A stretch of DNA of 64,000 nucleotides. Source: Pseudomonas sp. 31-12. Its GTDB lineage: Bacteria > Pseudomonadota > Gammaproteobacteria > Pseudomonadales > Pseudomonadaceae. A model generated the notes under the pieces. That model was given only the letters and a program-made list of their open reading frames with translations, was not told the origin of the DNA and did no database searches. Where the stretch lies: NCBI RefSeq assembly GCF_003151075.1, contig NZ_CP029482.1, positions 3,782,001 through 3,846,000 of the forward strand, given 5' to 3'. Positions 8,433-16,254 of the stretch are shown here, in pieces. Made by a program: the position numbers and the translations under genes. How positions within the stretch are numbered: the first letter of the stretch is position 1; each line of letters opens with the position of its first letter.

Positions 8433-9256
8433 GCACAGCACTTCACTCACTTACGCAGATTGCTCCCGATTACGGGGGCACCTGCGTTCAATCTCCCAAC
8501 CTAGCCGGCATCTTGAAGTTGCCGGTTCAACTGGTTGATGGCCGGACAATACCTTATGTCTTAGAGGTTCGCGATTTTGACGGTGTTGTTTCGGTGCGTG
8601 AGGAGATTTCCGAGCACTTACCTCCATTTTGCCCGGAAAGGCACATCAACTCAGACGGTACCTTTTGCCTAAATTACTCACCGGTCCATTCTTTGAAGAT
8701 TGAGGACGAAGCGACTGCTCGCGCCTGGATGGAGACAGTTTACAAGTTTTTGAAACTACAGGAGCGGGCGAAGGGGCTGCGCAAGTGGCCAAACGACAAG
8801 GCGTGGGCACATGGCAATGCCGCGCGCCATCAGATGCGGGTGCAGGCGGCTGTAAAAGTTCTGGGTAAAAACCTGGCGAAAGCGCAGTCCTCGCGCTTAC
8901 TTACGGTTAGGCGTAGGTACTCAAAGGGCCGTGCAATTTTTGAATTGCTCCATAACGGTGAATGCCTATGCCGGGTTTGGGAAGCTACAAGAAAGGTCGC
9001 GAATCAGAGTAGGAAATGCCTCTGCGGGATTTCTGGGAGACGACGTCCCAAGGCGCTCCGGAAATGCCTTGACCATGGCGCGCAAGTGGTAGAGCTAGTG
9101 CTAGCGCTGCATGAATGGGACCTGGAGGAAAAGCGCTACTGGGATACTATGCAAAACAGGATGTGCTGTGGGACTTGCGATAACTGTCCGCTTGCTTCTT
9201 CCAGCAGTGGTGCTGCGCCCGACTTGACTGCGATCCATCAGACGAACTTGCTGTGA
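8429..9256 (+). CDS. E2-like (ubiquitin-conjugating fold) cysteine-rich protein, third gene of the Pycsar-type operon
   Basis: 275 residues. The N-terminal part resembles prokaryotic E2 folds: LPPFCPERH then INSDGTFCLNYSP, equivalent to the HPN...G.iCL active-site region of E2 enzymes, with Cys80 as the candidate catalytic residue. The C-terminal half is cysteine-rich (CLCRVWEA, RKCLCG, then RMCCGTCDNCPL), probably zinc-binding. The start is a TTG overlapping the cyclase stop (TTGA), showing tight coupling. E2-only proteins assist cGAS-like enzymes in short type II CBASS; a parallel role on PycC is inference. No E1 or JAB protease gene is adjacent. It could also be a separate regulator carried with the operon. 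Confidence 0.72.
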   Translation: MSTALHSLTQIAPDYGGTCVQSPNLAGILKLPVQLVDGRTIPYVLEVRDFDGVVSVREEISEHLPPFCPERHINSDGTFCLNYSPVHSLKIEDEATARAWMETVYKFLKLQERAKGLRKWPNDKAWAHGNAARHQMRVQAAVKVLGKNLAKAQSSRLLTVRRRYSKGRAIFELLHNGECLCRVWEATRKVANQSRKCLCGISGRRRPKALRKCLDHGAQVVELVLALHEWDLEEKRYWDTMQNRMCCGTCDNCPLASSSSGAAPDLTAIHQTNLL

Positions 9257-9588
9257 GTCACCGTAGTGATTTGGAGGTGCTAAGCTTTTCTCCTCTCAGG
9301 AGGACCAAGCTCATTCAAGCGTTCTCACACATCTAGCAAAAGGCCCATTTTGTGAAAAATGCGACCTGACGTTTTACTCAAATTCTGGAGAGCCCCTCTT
9401 AAGACGGAAAGCTCGCGCACATCCACCGCCAAGCCGCACAAGCGATCCATGACAAATTACCGTCTGTTGGCAGACACCATTTGCTCCTTTGTTAAATGGC
9501 CATGCACCTCGATGGCCCCCTTTCGGCGAAGCCAGCAACACTGAAATTTTCCTTGGGCTAAACTGTATTCGGATGCTGGAGATCTGCA
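9257..9588. other. Intergenic after Pycsar operon
   Basis: No convincing gene. A weak TCCTC/GAGGA inverted repeat near 9290 lacks a T tract, so I do not call a terminator. Confidence 0.35.
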
Positions 9589-9783
9589 ATGGCGCACCGC
9601 AAAAAGCAACATACTCGGACTAAACACAGCCCCTCCATCCCTGAAACCTCTACGATTGAAAATTCTCGGCTGGGTCCACGCAAGCCGAAGCTTGACCTGA
9701 CAACACTCTTAGCTGAAACGCCGAACGACAGCATCGACTTCGGTTGGGAAATTTTGCCGCCCATTGGACGTGAGTTTCGATGA
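9589..9783 (+). CDS. Short antitoxin-tail-like protein
   Basis: 64 residues with GGAG seven bases before the ATG. The basic, proline-rich N-terminus is not an AbrB fold, but the C-terminus (LDLTTLLAETPNDSIDFGWE) closely parallels the tail of the AbrB-type protein at 3154-3381 (LDDLLTETPPDSIIRDWD). It may be a fused or rebuilt antitoxin remnant. No toxin is adjacent. Confidence 0.4.
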   Translation: MAHRKKQHTRTKHSPSIPETSTIENSRLGPRKPKLDLTTLLAETPNDSIDFGWEILPPIGREFR

Positions 9784-9810
9784 CCTGCATTAACGCGGCT
9801 AACCGTCCGG

Positions 9811-10185
9811 TTATCTATGAAGGTTGCAGCGCGTCACAACCCACCCTTGTATTACTTCAGACGAAGCGGCACCACCACAAATATCACATGTGATATTTGA
9901 TAAATCCTCAGCCAACTTGACAAGTTCATGAATAATATCATCACCGCCAGTATAGTAAAATCTTAAGCCTCCATATTTTTCCTTAACCTGCCTTGCCTCT
10001 ACTTGCAACAGATTGTTGGCATCGACATGACGTTGAATCTCCCCACAAAGTGTATCAAGAAGCACAAGCCAACCGTCTCCGCATTCAAAACCAAAGTAAT
10101 CATAACCGCCGACAATATCGTGCGCCTTAAGGCGGAAAATTTTTGAATATTTCTTGCATAGATATGCCTCGAATTCAGGCTTCAT
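9811..10185 (-). CDS. Hypothetical protein with C-terminal zinc-ribbon-like motif
   Basis: 124 residues. The C-terminus has CDICG, then EVIQGWVVTRCNLH, giving four possible metal ligands. The middle KEKYGGLRFYYTGGDD recurs in small Pseudomonas hypothetical proteins, as far as I recall. The same kind of tail (CQRCG, EVIDGWIWKLCQRC) ends the gene at 12640-13002. Its start overlaps the end of the upstream gene by 11 bases, so the two are probably one operon. Function unknown. Confidence 0.55.
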   Translation of the reverse strand: MKPEFEAYLCKKYSKIFRLKAHDIVGGYDYFGFECGDGWLVLLDTLCGEIQRHVDANNLLQVEARQVKEKYGGLRFYYTGGDDIIHELVKLAEDLSNITCDICGGAASSEVIQGWVVTRCNLHR

Positions 10186-10804
10186 TCGAGCTATCCATGG
10201 GGCAGTTCGACGACGCCATTTCTTCCTCGATGCGCTGTTTCAATGCGACCATGGGAATAGTCCAATGTTGCTCTACTTTTTGAAAGCTAAACCGCCTAAT
10301 TAATTTACTCCCAGGGCTTTGCTGATCGACCACCTCGCAGCTTGTCACGTTTTCCAGCCCCAAATAGAAAAAACCCACCTCGCTTTGAATTGATATTAGA
10401 AAATTTAACAGCTCTAAGAAGAAATCTTTTATCAATGTATCGAACACGCAAGGAATATTCGATATAACCAGCGTATCCTTTGACCACCCTGCGCCACTGG
10501 CTTGTATGCGAAAACAAATATCTAACGCCTGATCACAGTGGAGCGAAACATTTTCGTGACAACTATCGTCAACAGTAACATTACTGCTCGGGTATCTCTG
10601 CTTATAAAAGGATTCAATACGATGCGAAAAAATTTCTTTGGCATTAGACACGCGCACCCATTCAGGGTGGGTCGGTTTAGCCGCAAAAGACAGACCCGAA
10701 AATCCCCCTGGCGGTAGCAAAGGTTCAAGCCCTCGCCCCAATCCACGCTTCTTAGATCGAGTCCCAGTTTCAATTCCCGCTCCACTCTCGTTTCTTGAAT
10801 TCAT
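10175..10804 (-). CDS. Hypothetical protein with ParB-like N-terminal signature
   Basis: 209 residues, A+T-rich coding. The N-terminus has KKRGLGRGLEPLLPPGG, which looks like the opening of chromosomal ParB proteins (KKRGLGRGLDALL), but no ParB CTPase or helix-turn-helix region follows. The rest is unrecognised. The ATG at 10804 has GGAG eight bases upstream. It overlaps the zinc-ribbon-like gene downstream by 11 bases, suggesting a two-gene unit, perhaps an effector and partner pair. Confidence 0.5.
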   Translation of the reverse strand: MNSRNESGAGIETGTRSKKRGLGRGLEPLLPPGGFSGLSFAAKPTHPEWVRVSNAKEIFSHRIESFYKQRYPSSNVTVDDSCHENVSLHCDQALDICFRIQASGAGWSKDTLVISNIPCVFDTLIKDFFLELLNFLISIQSEVGFFYLGLENVTSCEVVDQQSPGSKLIRRFSFQKVEQHWTIPMVALKQRIEEEMASSNCPMDSSNEA

Positions 10805-11669
10805 CAAATGCGCTCCAGAATTAATTGCCTTTTTAATTTAAACAGAAAACACAGTCAACATTTATTTTTACGAATCGCAAAAGTATGACATCAAGTAGAG
10901 CTGAATAAAACTGAACGATCGAAAAGTATATTTTCCGATATTAGGAATTATCGGAAACATAGCCACCCTGAGTTGGCAGTATCCTTTCTGGGTTCACAGA
11001 CTTGGCCGCTTCCATTATCAGAATAACCCTAAATACATCACGGCACTCAAGAAAATTTTCTTAACTCACGGATTCTCTACGGCTGACTCTAAAAGCCAAT
11101 GCCATAGACGAAACAACAGCGGCTAAAACTTAGTGCGTGGATCCTCTTCTGGTCGAGACTTACCACCCAAGTCCGAGCTACCTCTGCGCCAGGCTGCTCG
11201 ATAAGCTTGAACACGCTCAGCTGTTGATCTCTTTTCTAATGGTCTGGTCGACGGTTACTTTTACATCACTTGAACCCATCGTCTTACATCAGAAACACCC
11301 ACTCACCATTACGCCGCAAAAATGACGGAATGAACCGGCAAACCGAGTGCAACACGATGGCCGACACGGGGGGTCGCATCGCTATATCGTCATAGAAAGC
11401 TCTACAGATCTTTCACCCTCACCCTTTTTCTCGCTCATGAATCACAATTATATTTTACCCACCTTGACTTTCCCAAAACCTCCGCCAGTCGGAGGTTATA
11501 GAATTTTCAATATATAAACGCAAAAATATTTTAGTTGCATGCAAAAAAAGCATTGTCATACTCGAAAACAAATAACAAACCAGCGAATGCATGTTCTTTG
11601 TTATTAACAGATAAAATGATCAAAACGATTCCATTAGATTAAACCCCACAAACCAATTAGAGGACAAAT
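10805..11669. other. A+T-rich gap without a supported gene
   Basis: About 865 bases. Short frames such as one from 11137 lack a ribosome binding site and protein-like codon use. The last 150 bases before 11670 are very A+T-rich and probably hold the promoter of the next gene. Such composition fits recently acquired, silencer-bound DNA. Confidence 0.4.
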
Positions 11670-12188
11670 ATGCATAACTACATCGCATTGGGCGTAGGCA
11701 GCCCGTACCCACTTGAAACCCCTTGCCATGAAGGCGCTGCGGCTCAATTTCTTGTAAAACCAGGAAACATCTTGCAAGTAATGATGCCCTCGATTATTAA
11801 TTCAGAGCTATCCGCACTAAAAAAGGGCAAAATACGTGCTGGATTCATAACTCAAGGTAAAACAATTTTTATACTTTTTGAAATTGGCGACATCCTGTTT
11901 GAGTGCCCTTTTAATCCAAGCATAATTCCTCAAGATCTCATTTCTATTCCTGACCTAACAAACGCAAATCAAAGAATGGTAGTGGATATGCACGTCATTG
12001 ATACTGACACCAACAACCTCTGCGCTTTGCGCTCATTCACCTTGGCACCAGTTCTAACAGAAAAATTCATCACCCACGCAAATAAAATAAGGGAGACGGC
12101 AAACGTCATTTGTGAGCCCGAAAATATCAGACACCAATCACTTATAAGCATGTTTAAGACCGCTAAACTATATAAATGCGGTGTGTAG
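11670..12188 (+). CDS. Hypothetical protein, A+T-rich
   Basis: 172 residues with an AGAGGA ribosome binding site ahead of the ATG. No signal peptide, transmembrane segment or family motif is recognised; the predicted content is mixed strands (GFITQGKTIFILFEIGDILFE). Codon use differs clearly from the GC-rich core genome to the right, indicating transfer. It is followed directly by the second copy of the duplicated block. Confidence 0.5.
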   Translation: MHNYIALGVGSPYPLETPCHEGAAAQFLVKPGNILQVMMPSIINSELSALKKGKIRAGFITQGKTIFILFEIGDILFECPFNPSIIPQDLISIPDLTNANQRMVVDMHVIDTDTNNLCALRSFTLAPVLTEKFITHANKIRETANVICEPENIRHQSLISMFKTAKLYKCGV

Positions 12189-12204
12189 TGCCTTTTAGAC
12201 GATC

Positions 12205-12718
12205 CGGACATTTTGGATATGAGCGTTGCAAGGATCCAGCTTTGGCCTTTTGATCCTAGTGAGCGTTCTTTGGAGCAACTGACACTGACACTGGCAGTTG
12301 CAGTTGCAGTTGCAATCAGCTACTCGCCTATGGCTCATGCAAGAAAGAGTTGCCGGTGCAATCGATGCTCTCATCCATCCACTGGGCTTCTACGTAAACT
12401 GGGACAACATCAAATTTTTACACGGCTTCGCCGTAAGCTGGCCACCGGGTTTGAGGGCGGTTGCCGATCGTTCTCGTGAAAGCCAGGTAAACCGCTACAA
12501 CCCTATCCAATTGATCTACCCTGTCAAAACGGCTTTACGTGAAATCAGCAGATCTACGGTGCATGCGAAACACCGGATTTCACGTAGCAGCGAAACCTAT
12601 GCAATGTTTTTTTGTTGTCAAACCAAGGGGTCTGAGATCGTGAGTGCTGATGGAGAAAAACCGGTCGATCCGCTTGCGTCAATTCGGCACATGCTGCCCG
12701 ATATCCAATCTGAAGATG
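12205..12718 (+). repeat. Duplicated block, copy 2
   Basis: The counterpart of 4620-5108. In this copy the first gene is broken and the second is intact, the reverse of copy 1. It includes short tandem expansions absent from copy 1: TGACAC twice (about 12281-12293) and GCAGTT three times (about 12295-12313). Confidence 0.75.
12213..12420 (+). pseudogene. C-terminal remnant of a paralogue of the 4231-4815 gene
   Basis: Encodes VARIQLWPFDPSERSLEQL followed by an expanded LTLTLAVAVAVAIS where copy 1 has LILAVAIS. A small deletion after ISYSP then shifts the frame, and similarity resumes in another frame as LMQERVAGAIDALIHPLGF and YVNWDNIKF. The stop codon of copy 1 is also lost. Non-functional. 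Confidence 0.65.
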
Positions 12719-13002
12719 CTTGGCTCGGGGAAAATTACCGGGGCTGGCAAAGCTTTGCCAACGCCTTGAAAATTGCGAGCGAAGATTACGACACTGAAAT
12801 CGTCTGTCGGCCTGAGCAATGCTTCCTTCGCGTCGATTGCTTCTTTGCCCCGCCACACATCAAAACTCTTGGTTACGCCGTTGAAGCAGCGACGAACCAG
12901 ATCTGTCAGCGCTGCGGCGAGTTCCCCGCTGAAAAAGAGGTCATTGATGGCTGGATCTGGAAGCTGTGCCAGCGGTGCATCAAGAAGGGCAAATCACGCT
13001 GA
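12640..13002 (+). CDS. Hypothetical protein with C-terminal zinc-ribbon-like motif
   Basis: About 120 residues from a GTG at 12640 with AAGGGG ten bases upstream; the open frame further upstream belongs to a pseudogene, so this start is preferred. The C-terminus has CQRCG, then EVIDGWIWKLCQRC, likely a metal-binding knuckle, and resembles the tail of the 9811-10185 protein. A remnant of a second copy lies at 5034. Function unknown. Confidence 0.55.
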   Translation: MSADGEKPVDPLASIRHMLPDIQSEDAWLGENYRGWQSFANALKIASEDYDTEIVCRPEQCFLRVDCFFAPPHIKTLGYAVEAATNQICQRCGEFPAEKEVIDGWIWKLCQRCIKKGKSR

Positions 13003-13395
13003 TTCTTACGCCCTGGGGACGTAACGCTGTGTCCGTTTTAAGAGGGTGGAAAATGCAAAATGAGCCAACTTTCAGTGGATTTTCAGGAACAATTTGGTAG
13101 CACATGCCGGCATGTGTACACACATTGTTCCAGGCGTGAAAAAGCCCGTTCTGAACCGAGCTGCTTGTTTAATCTGTTGATATTTTGGGGTGTCTTGTAT
13201 GAGGCTATCCGCCTCATCTTTTCATGAGCCCGCCATTGGGCAGAAATCTCTCAAGGCCAGAGCATCGAATCGGTAAAGGCGCACCTCCACGAAGCCGAGG
13301 GAAAGTTGATCCAAAACGAGCGTAAGAGCCTCAACACCCAATTACACACCCAATTACACCCATTTAACGCCATTCAGCCTAGGAATGGGTGTGAA
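13003..13395. other. Gap with possible gene-end fragment
   Basis: Contains a palindrome ATGCCGGCAT near 13107 and, at about 13225-13380, an open stretch (SQGQSIESVKAHLHEAEGKL) that reads like the tail of a lost protein gene with no start. Two direct copies of ACACCCAATTAC lie near 13340. No intact gene seen. Confidence 0.3.
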
Positions 13396-14097
13396 TCAAC
13401 CTGTGATGCTCTTCCTTAGCTCTTTGAACATCACCCTGCCCTCCCTCGCAGCTATCCGCCCATTACGCGGGCCTTCAATTTTACCTTGCCCAGTTACGTC
13501 GTCTTCCAACGACGCTCCAAGGGCACACCACGCAGCACGAATATCCAGCAACTCGTCAACGGTGTACAAGTCGTCACCCTTGAACCCGGTGCGATGCTGA
13601 TGCCTCAGAATTCTGGAAGAGATTTCCAAAATCGACTGAATGAGGGACTGAGTATCTATTCCATCAACTGGTCCTTTCGGGAACGCTGGCCCACGTTTCT
13701 GACTGGACATTGCGCTTTTGATCAGACCTGTCTGTACTTCAACCACCGGATGGATGATTCCGCTGAACTCACCCACTTTAGCCTGAGGATCACCGAAATC
13801 TGTCCGAGTTTTCAGGACTGGCGTGCCGCCCAATTTGCCAGCAGCAGCAGCGTCGATGAATGCTTTGTGAATGCGTGAAATCTGGGTGAATCTCCAGGAT
13901 TCAAATTCGACCGCTTGTTCAAGGGGAATCTCAGCGTGAGCTATTGGCTCCAACAGGTCGAACGATGCGATCTGGATCGTCGTGCTTTTGCGTACGCCTT
14001 TGAGTGGATCGCCGTTTGCATCGAATGCAGCAACAGCTAATGAAACTGATTTGAGAACGACTACGCGGTCACAGTTTTGAGTCATGCGAATATACAT
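13396..14097 (-). CDS. Hypothetical protein of the mobilisable-element module
   Basis: 233 residues, ATG at 14097 with a good AAGGAG site. No domain recognised. It lies downstream of the relaxase on the same strand, separated by a divergent small transcription unit and terminators, so it should have its own promoter in 14098-14170 (A+T-rich, TATAAC present). Probably a plasmid or element accessory gene. Confidence 0.5.
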   Translation of the reverse strand: MYIRMTQNCDRVVVLKSVSLAVAAFDANGDPLKGVRKSTTIQIASFDLLEPIAHAEIPLEQAVEFESWRFTQISRIHKAFIDAAAAGKLGGTPVLKTRTDFGDPQAKVGEFSGIIHPVVEVQTGLIKSAMSSQKRGPAFPKGPVDGIDTQSLIQSILEISSRILRHQHRTGFKGDDLYTVDELLDIRAAWCALGASLEDDVTGQGKIEGPRNGRIAAREGRVMFKELRKSITG

Positions 14098-14174
14098 TGA
14101 TTGTTACTCCTTATTATTGTTCTTATGTTTTAATTATAACATGTAAGGATGAGTTCTGAAGCACACTAAACGTA

Positions 14175-14203
14175 TTGAATTTAGCGCTTAGTTGATTTAT
14201 AAT
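14175..14203 (+). promoter_or_regulatory. Sigma70-type promoter for a small transcript
   Basis: TTGAAT (14175-14180), a 17-base spacer, then a perfect TATAAT (14198-14203). It is the best promoter in the island and reads into a short unit ended by a terminator at about 14359. Confidence 0.6.
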
Positions 14204-14209
14204 AGAAGA

Positions 14210-14359
14210 ATGATACGGAAGTCCTAATAGTCCTTCTAAGCATGATTCTGACGATCCGGAAAGACGGGTACAAGGACTTACGTTTCATCAAATTTGCAGT
14301 ACAACTTTTGCTCGAACACACCTGAGCGTTGGCTTTGGGCTCCGGTGTTTTGTTTTTTT
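14210..14359 (+). ncRNA. Candidate small RNA or small-protein mRNA, about 150 bases
   Basis: Bounded by the promoter at 14175-14203 and a terminator (ACACC at 14318 pairing with GGTGT at 14344, then a T-rich run to 14359). It includes a 7-base inverted repeat AAGTCCT/AGGACTT (14219, 14273) and a 28-codon frame (14242-14325). It runs towards the relaxase gene end. It could be a regulator of mobilisation or a small-protein gene; unverified. Confidence 0.4.
14242..14325 (+). CDS. 27-residue small ORF inside the candidate transcript
   Basis: Encodes MILTIRKDGYKDLRFIKFAV followed by QLLLEHT. The stop falls in the terminator stem, as is usual for tiny genes. There is no clear ribosome binding site, which lowers confidence. 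The basic start and hydrophobic end could suit a membrane-active peptide, but this is a guess. Confidence 0.25.
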   Translation: MILTIRKDGYKDLRFIKFAVQLLLEHT

Positions 14360-14364
14360 GGGGC

Positions 14365-14390
14365 AAATAAAAACCGGGAAGATCCCGGCT
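14365..14390 (-). terminator. Rho-independent terminator of the relaxase gene
   Basis: On the minus strand CCGGGATCTTCCCGG forms a stem followed by TTTTTATTT, five bases after the relaxase stop. Confidence 0.75.
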
Positions 14391-14394
14391 TTGG

Positions 14395-15849
14395 TTATGC
14401 TTCTAGTTTCTGCTCTGGTTCAGCGACAGTGACACCTCTGCAAAGGGATGCCAAGTATTTCACCTGCTTTTCAATCTCTTCCTCAGCGACCAGTTCCATT
14501 ACATCAATCATATCTCCCACAGGCAGATCGACCCCCGCTGGTACATTTAGCCGTAAGGCGGTATCCGGCAGCTCATTCGATGGAGCCATTTCTTCGAACT
14601 CGACTTCAAGGCCATCAAAGAAATCGTCAATTGCGCGCTTAATTATGCTCAACATTAGCTTCATGATTTTAGCGACGCGCTCTGCCTCAATTTCAATTTC
14701 GACCTCGTTCCTAGATTTCTTTCTAAGGCGAAGGTGGAAAGAAGCATTGAACCCGAGGTAGCTTGAGCCCGCGTCCGCATAGATACCGAACAACCGCCCC
14801 CTATTCTTTACGTATGACCGCATGCGTACGTTGTTCTGTGGAAGCTTTACGTACACACGCCTGAACGCAGTCACGCACCCAGCCTCCTGGTACGTAGGCA
14901 TGGGGTTCTTTACGCTCTGGACGAGGGTATAAGCATTAGGAGGCAGGCCGAGTAAACCGTTGTCACGTGACGGATTGTAATTGATGCCCTCCTTCCGAAT
15001 TAGCTGCTCAAACGTAAGGCGCGTGCCTTTTAGCTTTGAGCCAGAGATCCATCTGCCGTCCGGTCGGTTTAATTTGAACATGATGCCTTTAATGTGCGTA
15101 GGGTTCTTTGCCTCAGTTTTGACCTGGGCTGCTACACCTCTTTCATTCAAAGCCAAAACTAGTTCGGAGAATGTTTTTGGCTTGCCCTCTTTCCATAAAT
15201 CTCCAAAAATCCCTCTGAGTATTTTTGCCTGATCATTACCCTTTCTAAATAAATCTCCGTTTTTGGCGAAGCAATGATCAGGATTCTCTATGGCCTGCAA
15301 ATTATATTTGGCCTCAAGCTCTCGGCATGCTTCCCAGCCTTTTTTATATCCACTGCTATCACTAACAACTGAGAATTGAGGTGGACGAGGTTTTCCATTT
15401 GGCGCTATTTCACCATGAATCATATGAGCGCGACATGCAACAATGTGAACATGCTGGTTATCAGTGTCGTTATGAACGGTTGCAACCCATTTTGCGCCCT
15501 TTCCATAGCCTAGGGCTTTCATATAATGTTTGGCGCAGTCTAACAATTCCTTATTGCTGAGTGACTCGCCTGTTGCCAACGAAAGCATATAGTGTGCAAA
15601 CAGTTGCTTAGATGTCCCCTTATATTTATTCGCATGACCATTCATCTCAGCAGCAATCTGAGAGGTATCGACCTCGACACGCCCAGTTCCGTCACTGTTT
15701 ATAGAACGTACCAATGGGTCGCCCGCAATGATATTACCTCCTAAAAATTCAATGAATGGGCGCTTTTCACGATCCTTCTCCAGCTCAGCAAAAATGTAGG
15801 AAACTCTGCTTTCCGATGAGTCTGAATAATCAAATTGTTCATTAATCAT
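14395..15849 (-). CDS. Relaxase / mobilisation protein
   Basis: 484 residues. An N-terminal relaxase region carries YMLSLATGESLSNKEL and the histidine metal-binding motif in NQHVHIVACRAHM (about 130-140), as in MobA/VirD2-like (MOB_P-type) relaxases that nick oriT and lead the strand into the recipient. The C-terminal half is a helical region of unknown role; no primase or helicase motifs were seen. The ATG at 15849 has AAGGAG. A MobC-like gene lies 24 bases upstream and a terminator immediately downstream. With no type IV secretion genes visible, the element would be mobilisable rather than self-transmissible. Confidence 0.8.
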   Translation of the reverse strand: MINEQFDYSDSSESRVSYIFAELEKDREKRPFIEFLGGNIIAGDPLVRSINSDGTGRVEVDTSQIAAEMNGHANKYKGTSKQLFAHYMLSLATGESLSNKELLDCAKHYMKALGYGKGAKWVATVHNDTDNQHVHIVACRAHMIHGEIAPNGKPRPPQFSVVSDSSGYKKGWEACRELEAKYNLQAIENPDHCFAKNGDLFRKGNDQAKILRGIFGDLWKEGKPKTFSELVLALNERGVAAQVKTEAKNPTHIKGIMFKLNRPDGRWISGSKLKGTRLTFEQLIRKEGINYNPSRDNGLLGLPPNAYTLVQSVKNPMPTYQEAGCVTAFRRVYVKLPQNNVRMRSYVKNRGRLFGIYADAGSSYLGFNASFHLRLRKKSRNEVEIEIEAERVAKIMKLMLSIIKRAIDDFFDGLEVEFEEMAPSNELPDTALRLNVPAGVDLPVGDMIDVMELVAEEEIEKQVKYLASLCRGVTVAEPEQKLEA

Positions 15850-15873
15850 TTTATTGCTCCTTTTTTATTATTT

Positions 15874-16242
15874 TTATTGTGTTAGGAAGCTTTCTATCAT
15901 TTCGATTTTTCCGAGTAAGCCGTGAATCGTATCCACTACATCTTCCGGCAATTCAGACTCACTGGCGTACTGTTCTAAATCGTGGCACGAGAAGGCCAAA
16001 CCCCCTAAATAGGCAGAGGCTGCCTGGATTTGTGGGTTGTTTGCAGTCGAAATTCTGCGCTTGCTACAAAACTCCAGGATCTTTTCCCTAAAAAGCCCAG
16101 ATATCGTTGGATAACCCAATTCCTCGCTTACACCTTTGATTACACTGAACTCGTCCAGGGTTAAATACACCTTGAATGCCTTGCTCTGACGGATTTCTTT
16201 GCGAGGCGCACCGCCTTTGTTCTTAATCAATACCTTCGACAT
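15874..16242 (-). CDS. MobC-like relaxosome accessory protein
   Basis: About 122 residues. KGGAPRKEIRQSKAFKVYLT followed by LDEFSVIKGVSEELGY is the ribbon-helix-helix start typical of MobC-type proteins, which bind oriT and help the relaxase. The ATG at 16242 (GGTGAG upstream) is preferred over that at 16254, which has no ribosome binding site. It is directly upstream of the relaxase and probably in one operon with it. Confidence 0.65.
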   Translation of the reverse strand: MSKVLIKNKGGAPRKEIRQSKAFKVYLTLDEFSVIKGVSEELGYPTISGLFREKILEFCSKRRISTANNPQIQAASAYLGGLAFSCHDLEQYASESELPEDVVDTIHGLLGKIEMIESFLTQ

Positions 16243-16254
16243 GTCGCTCACCAT

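Noticed and set aside
5887-9256. Alternative reading as a CBASS operon
   Set aside because: The synthase is a class III cyclase (DI.GFT and GD motifs), not a CD-NTase, and the effector binds through a CRP-type cNMP domain, so Pycsar fits better.
9285-9300. Possible terminator after the Pycsar operon
   Set aside because: Stem is short and no T tract follows.
9374-9589. Minus-strand frame of 71 codons after the Pycsar operon
   Set aside because: No ribosome binding site, unlikely composition, overlaps the start of the supported small gene at 9589.
11137-11325. Short plus-strand frame in the A+T-rich gap
   Set aside because: GTG start without ribosome binding site and no protein-like pattern.
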